DNA of 64,000 bases. It comes from Schizophyllum amplum (Eukaryota > Basidiomycota > Agaricomycetes > Agaricales > Schizophyllaceae). The stretch lies in the NCBI GenBank assembly GCA_007026445.1, contig VDMD01000120.1, positions 1 to 64,000 on the forward strand. Reading direction: 5' to 3'. A model generated the notes under the pieces. It did not search any database and had not been told where the DNA came from. It was given only the letters and a program-made list of their open reading frames with translations. Positions 1-12,371 of this stretch are shown here, piece after piece (the stretch's first letter is position 1; each line of letters starts with the position of its first letter). The position numbers were made by a program, and so were the translations under genes.

Positions 1-1916
1 CCAGAATTCGGACGACAAGGCATCTGATGTCGCTCTTAGGGTTTAGTTAGCTTTTGTCCATGGAGGCTTGGTACTCGCAACCTTCTTCATCTCCGTCCAC
101 GTCTGCCCAATCGTGCTGCTGAGGAAGTGTAGCAGTTCATAATCAGAGCTAGATTCGCATGCTGTCCAAAGACGTCAATTATCAGCGCCCGGGACTAGGG
201 CACCAGTGTCGTATAAGGCTCCGGACACACCTCACTTCATCGTCGCTGATGTTCTCCTGGAGGCTAATCAGTTGGAGGACCTATTGCGCCTGTCATCGCA
301 TTATAGACTGCGCGCTCCATGGCGTCAATCTCCACCAAGGCACGGTCCTGCCTTCAGTGGCGTGCGTCGCCCCCCCTGCGGATGCGCATTTTCTTGAACA
401 AAGATCCACCCTAACGACGGTCGAACGTCGACAGTTGACCACCACGCACCTATCGTCAGGACGAGCATGACATAGCGAAGCCTGATTGGGCGTAAGAAGC
501 TTTTCAATGAGCTGATGAGCCGGTCAGTCCATGAATCCCCGCAGTGATGAGAGCGTTGAACCAACTTGATCCTTCATCTAGGATGTGGATGGCTCTCGAG
601 CTCCGCGACCACTAGTAGCACCCCAAAATTCGACACAGCATGCGCCCGCTGGCGCTTGTCGAGTATCAGCGGGGAGTGGGAGGACGGGCTTTACCTCTGA
701 TAGATTTGTTAGCGGCGAACATCCCTCCGCGGTTCGTACAATTACCTGTTTTAAAGGCATTGAATTGAGGACCCTGACATGTGAACCGACACTCACCTGA
801 GGCCTCCAGCGCCGCCCGTCATCACTGTCGCTACCGTCGCCGAGAACTGCAGTATATAGAAGCACTTGGGGAATGCAACTCCTGACGTCTTGCGGAGGGA
901 CAGTTCAATTCGCAGGGTTCTCCGATGCGTGGGAGGTCTGCCGTATTGTGAGAGGCATGTCGTAATCCATGTAGTTGACAGCCAATAATGCGCATTGCAG
1001 CCATCACGCACCTTCAACTCAGTCGGTTATGAAGACTCAGAGCGCAATAGACAGAACACAGGGCTTGCGTCACGCCCTGAATGCCATTGCCCGCCCCCGG
1101 CGGGGACGCATTGTGTTACGCGATTGTTTTCGAATGGTCAGGCGACTACTGGAAGGATGCGGCAGGTGCGCTCAGCAGCGCTCTTGGGAATCAATGAACG
1201 GATAACCCACTTGGTAACCTCGTCAACAAGTTTGCATAGCATGACAAGTACCGCAGGTCTCGGGCGCAGGCATTCATTTGCTGGATCGGGACTTGAAGCT
1301 TGAAGAACCTCTATCGTAAGGCTGACCTACCAACCTGGAGCATTGTCGTCAATCAGCGCTGCAGTATCCGTCGTCGAAGGCTCACACCGACGACCAAAAC
1401 GAGCAGCTCTCCGTCTGATTCCCCCTCCCCTCCTTCCTGCGGCGTCGGAAGAGCAAAATGCTGCCGCGGCTTGCCAGGTGGCTGAGAGAACGTGTTCCGG
1501 ATCCGCAGCTGCGCAGCATCGATGTCGAGATCAGCGAGCTCGGATACCCATAAGTGGAAGAATGCTAAATGACACACATACGTCACAAGCGCTGGCGACG
1601 GCAGGGCTGGAATGGCGTGGAAAACAGTTGCTGGAACTTGTGGAAGAGAAGACCAGCGGCCAGCGTGCGCCCCGGGAGCAGCGCATGTTCCCAGGGGAAG
1701 CAACACAGAGTTGAAGGGCAAAAGCAACCTTTGTATATTTAAAGCCATACATAAAGGTGGCCCCCTACATCTGCGCTCGAGACCTAGCGGGTATCGATGC
1801 TGTATTAGCGATTGGGTACTAGGCCGATACAATAATGATAAAACCATGTGTTAACCAACCGCCCGTAGAGTGTACATCCCTGGTCGATCCCTTGTCCCCG
1901 CTTAGTCCTGGCACAA
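1..1916. other. gene-free stretch at left edge
   Basis: No reading frame here shows a recognisable domain, a believable start with splice sites, or codon bias like the real genes nearby. Frames are short and overlap on both strands. No tandem or inverted repeat was seen. It probably holds intergenic DNA or decayed repeats. Confidence 0.5.
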
Positions 1917-2850
1917 TTATAGCACAAGGACGAGCGCAGACGCGGCGAGTGCCAAAGCGCTCAGCCCGCGCACGTCGTCGGACACGGCATGCGAGGCGCC
2001 GTTCCCGGAAAAGGGCGAGTCGTCCTTGAGGCCACCAGCGGCCTGGACAGCACCCGACAGGAAAGACGAGCCGCACTGGCCGACAACGCCCGAGTACAGG
2101 TTCGTCTGGCCGCTGATGAGCTGGCTGGCCGAGAGGCCGGGCGCGTAAGGGCTGTCGGACTCGTAGTCGATGTATGCGGCGAGGATATTGCGAGTGCATG
2201 TGGTGCATAGGTAGTTTGAGTCCACGGACCCGGTGAGGAAGAGGAAGGGGATGTTGTACGCGGAGAACGCGGTTCCGTTCGCGGCACTCGACTCGGAGGA
2301 GAGGGCTTGCTGCGCGGCCTGGACGTCGTCGCTGTCTGCGTACTTGCTCATGGAGAGCATGCAGTAGTCCCCGTTGTCGCCCTTCGAGCACATGGCGGTC
2401 TTGAGCGGGGAAATGGCGTACATCGCGTCGTAGACCTCGATCACCCCCTCGTTCCCGGACGTGAGCTCGTCCGAGCATGCGGCGTAGAAGTCGGCGAGTT
2501 TCCCCTGAACTGTAGACGCGTCGCATCCGTCTGCCTTGCAGAGGGTCTCGAGGGTGTCCTGGACCTGACCGCTTGAGCCGCTGCCTCCGGGCGCGAACGC
2601 CGCGGATGCGGAGATGAGGGGGGCGATACAGTCCGAGAGGGTGGAGTCGCTATCCAACGACTTGAGGAACTTGCGGCACGACTTGCTCGCGTCGTCCGTG
2701 GGCAAGGACGAGCCTGCAGATGCGGTTTGGGATGCCGACTGCAGTCGCAGCAAAATTAATGCGGGGAACTTCTGGAGATCGGTCGCGACGTACCGACTGC
2801 GCCCAGGCCGCGGATGATAGAAGGGCGAGTATAGCGAGTGACTTCATCAT
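1917..2850 (-). CDS. secreted GPI-anchored DUF7729-like protein
   Basis: Two exons (2850..2794 and 2738..1917) joined across a 55-bp GT-AG intron in phase 0 give 292 aa. The start is the first of two adjacent Met codons that open a clear signal peptide (MMKSLAILALLSSAAWAQ). The mature part is rich in Ser, Ala and Asp and has many spaced cysteines (for example YLCTTCTRNIL, KTAMCSKGDNGDYC), which suggests a disulfide-stabilised extracellular domain. The C-terminus ends in a hydrophobic tail (LSALALAASALVLVL) after a small-residue stretch, the usual GPI-anchor signal. This layout matches the basidiomycete DUF7729 family as I know it; function is unknown, presumably cell-wall or surface associated. 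The family name is from memory of the pattern and is less certain than the secreted, GPI-anchored nature. Confidence 0.85.
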
Positions 2851-4861
2851 GGCAGACGGTTGATAGAGCAGAAGCAAAGAGCGGACGTTGACGACGAAGT
2901 CAGCAAACACGAGAGGACAGCGTTGCCAAGCGGCGAAACAAACCCGAGGGATGCAATTGAGACAAACACGGCTAAATATCCCAACGTGGTAGAAACGCTT
3001 GGCATCCGCCCTGACGGTGACTCGTGGGTCACGCCGTATGTTGGCTTCACTCTTCACAGTTCTTGATTATTCTGGCGCCACGAGTCCAACGACATCTGCT
3101 TCATTATGTGCGACTGACATGCTATCGCCACATGTCTACCCCAATCTTGAGGTCAAAGATATCCTCGCCGGCAGTCCAACGCATATTTCCTGTCGGCGGT
3201 CCTTCCGAGAGGCAGACAGTGCACGGCCTTTCCCTTCTACCATTGGTCCTGTGTGCCGATATGGTCTAGACGCCACCACCAATGACTCGAGCGGGGACCT
3301 GCAGGCTGCAGGGACGTAATTCGACCTGGGCCTCCGCCCGTTTTGCGCGGCTGCGATTGAAGTCCGCCAATTTCCTTTTCGCATGTAAGTGCATACTCTG
3401 CGCTAGTATCTACTGCTCATAAATCAGACTACAAAAATTTGTGTCCGTCGTGCGTAATATTGCTCACTGCTCGCGCCCTCGCACCGCGACTCTCAATATT
3501 CCTGCCGGTGTTCCACGAACACTGCAGATTCAGACACAAGCACTTTCTTTGGGACTCGGCAGGTCCACAGTACGTTTACGGACCGCACGCTGACAGCGGC
3601 CAGTTGATAAGGTACGCACGACTCGGCGCCGTTAGTAGATGGAGCACTGACCAAACCCTTGTCAATCGCCTCTGCACCGAACGGCGCGTTCAAACGGTGG
3701 CCAGGATTGGATCGCTCGACCTCTCGCGAGCCACATTTGCGAACAGCTTTCCTCTCACATGTCGACCAGCCTTTTTGTCCTGGACCTTGCTCTTCTCCAT
3801 CTACCTTTCAGCCCGTGTCTACGCAGCTTCCATTCTCAACCGGCGACCGTGTGGTCCGTCGGCCACACCGCTAACATAAGGTGCGCGATTCTCAAGCTAC
3901 TAGCCGTCGGACCGCCTTGCTTTTCTCGCCAAAGATCTAAGTTCTCAACCCTAGTGTCGGCTTTTAATGTCTTTCTCCGCGTCACATTCCTATGTCGAGA
4001 TTTGCTCATGGTTCTTCAATAGAACGAAGACGTACCTCACCGTCAACGACTCCCAGACCCGTAGATCACACGACGTGCGCAGGAACTCTCCGGTCGATTC
4101 CATCACAGCCCTTCTCGACGTGACTAGCCGACAGCTGACGTCCCGCAAAATACACAGGCGCTTTCGTCAGACGCTCCGCAAGCGCGCCTCAATTCGACCT
4201 TGCTCTATACTGGCTCTATATGCTCTCGTAGCTGCGCCTCTCTACGTCAAAGGCAAGAGCGGCGGTGTTCCTGCTGCCCTCACGCACTGCTCAAGGCTGT
4301 CAATGGGTATAGCCCTTCTTCAATTCGAACAAGCTACTCTATGTACGGTACCCCCATTCATCACGAGAGAATCAATCTCCGCCCTTGCGCATGCCGTCAA
4401 ACGCTCGGGCCACAGATCTTACCCACCAGTCCTAGAACATGCTCTATTACTCTTGCACCATGATCTTGTCGTTCTTATTCCCGTCACACTCGCGAAGCGC
4501 GGGGGGCCTGGGAGCGCTAGCGGTATCTTGTTCAGCGCAGCAGGGCTGTATCAGGCCGCGCCGCAGCTGGAGGTCCTCCTCCCTTACCAAAGCGCCGTAT
4601 AGCCTGCCCGGTAGCACCTGTACTCTCTTTCGTATGTATCAGCGGCCTCTCCTGAGCGACCATTCAGAGTATTTCTGGATTTTTACGTATTGGAGACCGT
4701 CCACAGCCCTGATCATAGCGCGCGAAGGACAGAGCAGCGTCAGATGTCATGACATACATACATACAGAGATTAATGCATTAGCGGAGTCGTACTGTACTT
4801 GCGATATATTCATTCGACTAAGCGTCGCGGCAGGGATTCTCTCAGGCTTCTCTGGTGCGCA
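2851..4861. other. gene-free stretch
   Basis: Only shadow frames are present. The longest, about 211 codons on the plus strand (3967-4602), has no recognisable domain, no flanking splice logic and biased composition, so it is not called. Nothing repeated was found. Confidence 0.4.
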
Positions 4862-6631
4862 CTACGCCCGCTTGCGCATGCTGAACACGCCGCGTACGCC
4901 GCCGCCCGCGCCGTGTAGCACTCGAAAGCAGCCGACGAGCGCGCCGCCGGGCACGACCCGCCCGGAGAAGAGCCACTCGCCCTCTCCGCTCTCTCGACCT
5001 ATTGAGTGGCGGGGTAAGCATCCATGCGCTAGGCAGCCCCAGAGGCAGTGACGCACCGGCTGGCGAATCAGGTGGACACGCCCGTCGTCTTGGACGTCGC
5101 CGGAGTACACGTACTCGCCCCACGCCTCGGTGTGCTCGCGCTCGGTCTGTGCAGAATTTCAGCGTTAGGGTGAGAACGGCGCAGCGGGTGCGGTGCACGT
5201 ACGGTGCCCGTGACGAGCCAGTGCGCGCCACCGCGGGGCTGCGGCGCGTCCGGCCGAATGATTGTATAGGCGTAGCGCACACCGCCACGCTCGAAGCCGC
5301 CCTGCTCGCAATTCAGACAGAGTGCTTAGCGCCGGAGGACGGGGCGGACTGACCTCGACCTTGGTAATGCGGCGCAACGACAGCTGCGTCGGCTCCATGG
5401 TCTGCGGGTCCAGACCAGAAAGGGTGTGCTCGCTGTCGTCCGAGAGATATTCGGTGAGAGCACACTGCAATGGGCGTCTGGCGCCGAAGTCCTGCGGGAC
5501 GGACGTGGCGAGCGCCTCCTCGTCGAGCTGAAGCGACTCGTACGCGACCTGGGCAGAGGCGTCAGGAACACGATGGCGGGCACGGCATCGGGCGCGGTGT
5601 ACCATGTAGAACCCTTCCCAGACGCCGGTCAGCGCGCCCGGGGCCAGAGGCGCGGCCGGCGCCGAGTGAGCGTCGGCTCGAGCGCGATCGTGCGCGTCGG
5701 CGAATAGGGGCATGCGGAGGGCACTGAATGCAAGGCAGTCTTCCTGCGTCGGGCCTCCCCGATTATGCTGCACCGCGCTTGCACGCGTCAGCGGCAGATA
5801 TGGCGGCGCCTCGAGCTGCCTTAGCTGCGCAGCGCAGTAGAGCTGTAACACGGCGTGGGCAGGAGAGAGCGCATAGCCGCCTGTAAAGAACAGTAGAGAA
5901 GGCAGAGCGATGGGCTCCAGGGCGTGGCACGTCCCGTCAGGACGGTAGACACCGTCCGCAGCCGGAGACACGTCCAGAGTGTTTTCGCCTTCATTTGGGG
6001 GAGCATCGCGGGCGACCTGTTCACGGACCATCAATAGAACATAGGGCGCAAGCGAGTTTGTGAGCTGGTCTCGGAAGGTCGCGTTACAGAGATCTTCTAT
6101 GGAAAACGAGTCAGCTGCCGACTTCAATGCATATAATGGCCATCGAAACTCACCATACGAGACGGTCATGCTGAGCAGTATGAGAAGGAGACCTTTGATC
6201 TCGAGGTCGGCAGTCTCTGAGACGCAGGTGGTTTGCCAAAGCTTCCAAACGAAGCGCGGGAGGTTCAAGTCCGCCAAGCGCTTGTCCGTGTCGTCGTTGA
6301 TCTCGCCGCGCATGCAGACCGCTGTCCTGAGGTCTTCCTTCAGGCGGCCGTCGCATGTCATGTCGTCCTTGCGGAGGCGGCGGAGGAGATTGCAGCGACG
6401 GACAAGCTCTGCTGCGAGGAAAGTGCTCGCGACAGGTCCTCCCGGGGATCCGTAGGTAACGCGGAATGCTGCAGCGTAGACGCTAGGGCAGTTGTGTATA
6501 TTGAGAGTGCGGTACAGTCTCGATGAGGTGAGGAGAAGCGATAGGATGTCCTGGCAGTCGAGAACGGACGATGCACCGAGGTAGCCGATCTCGCGGATGA
6601 CATCGGCTGGGGCGCTCTCGAGGAAGGACAT
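4862..6631 (-). CDS. F-box-like protein, basidiomycete family, paralogue of 12372-14210
   Basis: The start is the ATG at 6631 that opens an F-box-like helix (MSFLESAPADVIREIGYL). A TATA-like TTATAAGG lies about 45 bp upstream. The body is alpha-helical and follows the F-box family pattern, including TGVWEGFYM and CALTEYLSDDSEH. Introns seen include a 57-bp in-frame one near 6093-6149 and three near the 3' end. The last exon encodes GEWLFSGRVVPGGALVGCF and stops at 4862; it joins in phase only if the downstream AG of a GAGAG acceptor is used. The C-terminal layout (a WG-containing exon, then a W-L-[FY]-x-G exon) matches the gene at 12372-14210, so the two are paralogues. The probable role is substrate adaptor of an SCF ubiquitin ligase; the substrate is unknown. 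An in-frame upstream extension exists but looks like 5' leader. Confidence 0.75.
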
Positions 6632-7441
6632 GTCGGTCGGAGGTACAGCATCTTGGTACTGGGAGCCCGCCTTATAAGGCATTCTGAGAGGCGCCCACCG
6701 GACAAGAAGCATGCCTGTTGCGACCAAGTCCCGAATCTGGAGATCCCCGTCACTGCGCACGATCCAGGCGTGTAGGTATTCGAGTCTTGAACCAGTCTGC
6801 TCCGCGTCTGGGGTTATTCTGGGAATTAGTACGTACCTGGCCTTATTGAATTCCCCGGATTCCCCGGTAGGCAATATTACACTGGGAGCAGGCCGGCAGG
6901 AACGGAGCAAACCGACTTGTCCGTCTGTATATTGACGGCTCGAACGGCGTTGTAGCTCTGGGAGGCAACCAGCGACGGAGCACAAGACAGGATGTAGAAA
7001 ACCCTTACAACGGAAGCTTGTACGCCGACAGATGCTGGTCGCGCTGGGTTCAATGGGCGCGCCGTGACGCGACGCGTCAAGACAGTTGACGATGGCCGGC
7101 ACCCTGGTAATAGCCGCTTCCCTACAGGCATTCATCAAGGGTGATCATCACGGCGACGGGACGGTAGACGTGGCCACGCGTGCTTCATTTCCGGCGGTGA
7201 CGAAAGCGGCGAAGTCTTTAACACCGTTACCGGCGCGGGTCGCATCGTATCTGAACAGTGAAAGGGCGACAATTCATGGACCTGAAGCATGCGAACACGC
7301 ACACACTCGGACCGCTCTCGATCACAAGGTTCGGGGCAGCGACATCCTGGTAACATCACCGACCATTCCACAGCTTTCCAGTTACACATTGATACCGATA
7401 CAGAAGGCGAGCCGGATGACTGAAGTACAACATGATACAAC

Positions 7442-8411
7442 TTAGAGTTCTAGGGTAGCATAGAGTGAGAAAGGATGCGGCAGCTGGTTGATAGAAGCAC
7501 TTACTCTGCATAGCGGCAATATCGGAGCTCTGCACGTAGTCCTCGATGTCCTGAATCTTCTCCTGGAGCTCGTCCGTGGAGACCTTCTCGTCCTCTGTAC
7601 GCACGTCAGCACCGTAGTATGTGGTGGACATTGGATGACCTCACCGACGACAAGGGTGATCTGGAGCTTCTTGATACCGAAACCAATGGGCACAAGCTTG
7701 CTCGCGCCCCAGACAAGACCTTCCTGCTCAATTGCACGGACGGCCTCCTCAAGAGCCTTCATGTCCGTCTCATCATCCCAGGGCTTCACGTCAAGGGTGA
7801 CAACAGACTGGCGCGCAAATTAGCACGCAGTGATATGTAAATAGGTACACACTGCGTACCTTCGCCACGGTCTTGGGCTTGTTGGCCTTCTTGGCATTGT
7901 AGGCGGCAACGCGCTCAGCCTTGACGCGCTCGGCCTCCGCGTCCTCCTCCTCGTCGCTTCCGAAGAGGTCGATCTCGTCGTCGTCCGCCTCGGCAGCCTC
8001 TGCCGCGGCCTCGCTCGCCAGGAACGCTTCGCCGGCTTTGGAAGAGCCGGGAAGGGTGCCATGCTCCGCGGAGTACGACTGAATGTGAGTGTACCAACGC
8101 GCGGAGTGGGGGAACTTGGACGCGTCGGGCGCGGAGCCGAGGGTCTTGAAGACGTGCACATCGGCCTGGGAAGGCGTGTAGCTGAAGCACAGAGTCAGTC
8201 AATAAGCTGATAGATGCGAGATCCATAGTGATCAGAGAGCTAGGTAGAGATTTGTCGGCATACGGAAGCGGCGGTGTCTAGTCGCCTCTTGGAAACACGG
8301 ACCATAGCATAGATCATCACTTCGGGGAGAAAGTAGACATCCAAATACGTACCCCTCGACGTAAGAGCGGGAGGCCAGGTGAGCTTCAAGTTTCGCAGCG
8401 TCGACAGACAT
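7442..8411 (-). CDS. EFB1: translation elongation factor 1-beta (eEF1B alpha/beta GEF)
   Basis: Five exons (8411..8353, 8181..7860, 7807..7640, 7592..7505, 7449..7442) sum to 645 nt, 214 aa, in frame. The protein has the N-terminal GST-like segment ([21 protein letters not shown]), the acidic linker ([20 protein letters not shown]) and the C-terminal guanine-exchange domain ([46 protein letters not shown]). This factor reloads eEF1A with GTP after aminoacyl-tRNA delivery. The last two residues and stop come from an 8-nt terminal exon, which restores the conserved MQKL end. The fourth exon uses a GAG acceptor, which is rare; the CAG two bases upstream would break the frame. Length fits the family (about 205-225 aa). 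Very likely essential and highly expressed. Confidence 0.97.
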
Positions 8412-11400
8412 TTTTGATGATGAGAGTAGAGAGCAAGATTGCATCGATGGCTTCAGAAAAATGAACGCGCCGGATGATCGGCACGGTCAATTGCCCAAAA
8501 GAGTCCAACCGGCAATCGCCGGCGGCCCTCAGAGTTAACGTTCATATTCAGCCGCAACGTCAACTGCCAACTACGGGGTTTCCGTGTGTCAACATCCCTC
8601 CTCTTCCGTCTTGCCTAAAGCATTCTCGAGTAGTCCGCTTGTGGACCTAGACCAAGTTGACGTAACTTAGCGTCTTCATGTCCGTCTCCTAGTACGAACC
8701 TGATCACCGCTCACGAATGCTCATACCGGATTTCTGACGTCCATCGTCCTCCTAATTATCCCTTTTCCCGACAACTAGCGGACCCTGAACGTTTGGCATC
8801 TCTGACATACGCGCCGCGAGCGGTCCTTGTCAACACTCTAGGAAAACAGGTAAGCACATTTCCTCTCCTTCCCTAGTCTGATCCTCGGTCTTGCGAGGCT
8901 CGGTAGCTCCACAGCCCGGGTCTGCGCGGCAGGAGAAACGCCATAGCGGTTGCCAAGTTCGAGGGGAGAGTTGCCGTCTAAGCGATATACTGACAGCTGG
9001 GGTACGTACGACTTCAACATTAAAGGGATAACGTCCTTGTGGTCAAATACAGCCCGAAATGGGGCACCTTCCCAGGCTTCAGCGCCTCAAAAGAGCGGCA
9101 CGAAAATTTCTGGTGCCCTCCGCCCGTCGACGAGGCGAGCCAGTCCAGCTTCAGGCGACATCCGTGTCAACATCGGTAGACGTCCAGCTCAGCTCTAGGC
9201 GGCGTTCTGTTCCACTTCAGGCGACGTCCAGTCCGGATGCACGCGACGGTCAATTCAACCTCATGCGGCATCCAGTCCGCCTTCAAGCGGCGTATGCCAT
9301 ACGAGGATCACCTGGGGAGCCGCGGACGCGCGAAGATCGCCAGTCATTTGTATCAAGATGTACGTACGCCTGTCCTTCGCTCTCTTCCAGGGCTTCGCCC
9401 TTCCCAAGCCCTTCCCACAGTCTGCGGTGTCGACTTTCGCACGACTCGCTTCTGTATTTCTCAACGTCCGCCTCTATCCTCGTATCGTCCCTTTGCGTCC
9501 TTCGCTCCGTCCGCTTCTTCCTTCGTACCATATGCGTCGATGTCATGCACATTGATAGTACCAGGCCTCGGAACCTCAAGTGACTTCGTTCGCTTACCCC
9601 GCCCACGACCTAGCAGCTTCTCGCGACCAGTCAACCCGAATTCAAGCAGAATGGTAACCTACCCGATGACTCACGACGACATCGCCATTCCTCCCACGAT
9701 ACCATTGCCATTTCAACTCAGTCATCCCAAGCCCGACACTGCATATAATGCCAGTCCAGTCCCACGCCGTCATCGTATCCTCGACGCCCTACTCACGAAC
9801 TGGGCGCCAGTTCACTCGGCCCATCCACGCTGCTCTATTTCCAGGACGCCATTGCTATTTCACCCAATCTTGATCGCCGCGTCTTCGACATGTCAAGGAA
9901 GGAGTACAAGGTGATGTACCCAAGTCCGATGAGATGTCATTTTATAGACTTATACCGGTCCGGGGCAAGATGTCGAGGCCCAATGCGCTCGAAGAAATTC
10001 AGCGAGATGTATAACAGCGGGCTCTAGACCTTGCCGGCAGCTGCCCTCCTAGCACAAGACCCCGCTTTTCTGCACACAAGGCCCCGCCTGTGAACAAAGC
10101 CCCGCCTGCGGCCAAGGTATCGCTTCCACGATTCATGCCGTCTTTCGCTCCGTTATCCGCGCGCTCTCCCTCTCGCTACGTTCTCTCCCTTACGATTACG
10201 GTACGGCTACAGTCCAGCTATCATGCCACAGACGCCGCTCTCGGGCATCATTTTTTCACGCGGTTCCACCCTCAACGCCGGCATGCACGCGCCCCAATCG
10301 ACTGAAGAGTATCCGATATCTTGGCCTGTACCCGATCTTCCCGCCTTGTTTCTGCGGTCCACCATGTCAGGGGTCTATGGGTCAGTACATACTCGTCTTC
10401 TCCATGACCATGGCACTATCTTCTCGATGACGGTTCGGGTGCAGTCGCCTGCGTCCTCCGCCCAAGGTTCGGGTCATCCGCGCCACGGTGCTACCGCCGT
10501 TCAAGATGTCACCGCCGGCTGAGCCTCCACCCGTGAACGCCGTTCAAGTCTCCGCCCGTAGCCGGCGGTCGCACTTGTCGCACTTAGTCGCCAAGGAAAC
10601 GTCCGGATTCAGTCCGCTGACCCGTGTTCAGTGTATTGATCCCCTGCTCGGTGACAGTCGGTTGAATCACTCTGCTCTCCTGCCGTTACAACTTTACTGA
10701 CAGGTCTCTGACAGGGCTTCGCGGCTCTGCGGCGCCTCCGAGATCCCTCCGCGTCAGCGCTCACATCCTGCTCGTCGCTGCCGCGGCCCGAGACTGAATC
10801 GCAGGACCTCCGCCTTTCAGCGCATCGGAGAACGTCCTGAAGAGATGGCGTTGGAGATCCACGTCCTGAGGAGATGGGTGACGCCGACCGCTTTCAGGAA
10901 TGATGTACGGCCGTGTAGCGATAATTCGTTGCCACGGTGCAAAACGTACGGCTGCACTTACCAAAGACTTGCCAGCTATGACTCACCTGTCAAGAGTCCT
11001 TGACGATGAGCAGAAGGCCGAGACTGTCAAGCCCTTGATGCTGAACAATCGCCGTCTCCGCTTTGTGGCCGTGACCGGACCGAATCTTCAGTGAGCGGCT
11101 GGCATTTTCGGCGCATGTTGGCCAGCTCTGCTCGAACTTCATGTCGATGAGTAGTTCCATTTCTCGAAGAGGCCGCGGCGAAGAGCGCGCCTCTCAGACA
11201 TCATTTCTGATATGTCACGCCTTCGCTTATGTCTACAGACTGCGATTCATCCACTCAGGCGACGCGCACAAGCATGCCCTATGCAGGCGATACGCAATTG
11301 TGCAGCGCGCAATTTCCGGGGCTTTTCCAAATTTTGACGCAAGCAACGCCCTCATTCGTCAGCTAGCACCCTCGACCACTGAGTAGCCTGCTCAACCGAG

Positions 11401-12371
11401 CAGACTGGCCCAGCTAGGCGCGACAGGATGACCCAATTATGGGCGCGACTGGCGGTCAGGCGTTGGGCATCGTGTCCGGCATGAAGGCGTTAGTTAGGCC
11501 TCACGCTGCACGCATTATGATATTGCTGACTTCCCAGTTCTGTAGAGACGCCGAGGTGCATGTTCGCGTGGTGCGTGCTTTCATCTCGTAGCGGGATCTT
11601 TTCATGCGACGGTCGTTTTTTATGTCCACGGCCCACACGTTTTCAAGGCGAAGAGCTCAAGCCTGCTAGCTGCGAAGTGCAGCCGTTAGCCCACCGGCTC
11701 TCTCAGCTTCATCCGCTGCTCCATTTCCGAAGGTTCTACCTGCTACTTCATCCCCCGTGTTGCTTAACTTCCGAGGGTGCCCTCCCGCTCTGCACAACCT
11801 CCGGTTCGCGTTGTATAATTTCCGAGCCCGGAGGACGGAGCGGAGTACGTACTACGCAGGCAGGTTGAGGAAGCGCTATAGTAGTCGTCGATGCTGCCGC
11901 ACGGCCAAGTCGTTGCGGTTATGACCGCAGTCGGTGACGCCGGCGTGAGGTCGATCTTAAGGATCCCATTCGCTGGGCCCTAATAAATTTTCTCAAGCAA
12001 GCTTCTGGCTTGCGACGCGAGGCAGGAGGCATCACCTGCTTAGTACCGAGCGGGCTCTGCACATTGCTCACTGCGCCGAGAGTTCTGTCCCGATATACAT
12101 TCGCACAAGACAGACGCCTCGTCATATTTTATATCGCATGCCTGAAGCTCGGCATGTCCTCACCTTCGTGCCTTCAGAGAGACCAATGCGAGAACGTCTG
12201 AAAGATGAACATGCTCAGAGTCACATGCTTTACACGTGCACTATAGTCTATTAGGTCACCGGCCACCGGGCCGAAGCATCTTTGTTTCCCGCGGTGGATT
12301 GTTCTTTGTCTTGGGCCCTCCTCATTGGTTTATCTTGACGCAGCGTGTCCTGCGTCTTGTCCTCGTCCGTC
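8412..12371. other. long gene-free stretch with minisatellite
   Basis: Nearly 4 kb between eEF1B-beta and the next F-box gene shows no supportable coding region. Open frames near 9059-9914 run through a tandem repeat and carry no domain. The eEF1B-beta promoter lies at its left end. The sequence between about 9900 and 11900 is pyrimidine-rich in places, with scattered degenerate short repeats (for example CCCCGCCTG near 10060-10115), and looks like decayed non-coding DNA. Confidence 0.5.
9120..9295. repeat. 22-bp degenerate minisatellite, about 8 units
   Basis: From 9142 seven consecutive 22-bp units align without gaps, and one weaker unit precedes them. A typical unit is AGTCCAGCTTCAGGCGACAT plus CC; the best conserved core is CGRCGTCC or CGRCATCC. 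Units differ at many positions, so the array is old. Because 22 is not a multiple of three, the open frames crossing it are unlikely to code for a repeat protein. Confidence 0.8.

Noticed and set aside
3967..4602. 211-codon open frame on the plus strand
   Set aside because: No domain, no splice-site support, overlapping alternative frames of similar length, and biased composition.
4862..5045. Frameshift in the last exon of the first F-box gene
   Set aside because: The shift disappears if the acceptor is the downstream AG in GTCGAGAG; the C-terminal block then continues in phase.
6640..7138. N-terminal extension of the F-box gene at 4862-6631
   Set aside because: In-frame but without any domain; a TATA-like box and the F-box start at 6631 make it 5' leader.
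9059..9914. Open frames of 174 and 225 codons
   Set aside because: They run through the 22-bp minisatellite and low-complexity pyrimidine-rich DNA; 22-bp periodicity is incompatible with a repeat protein and no domain is seen.
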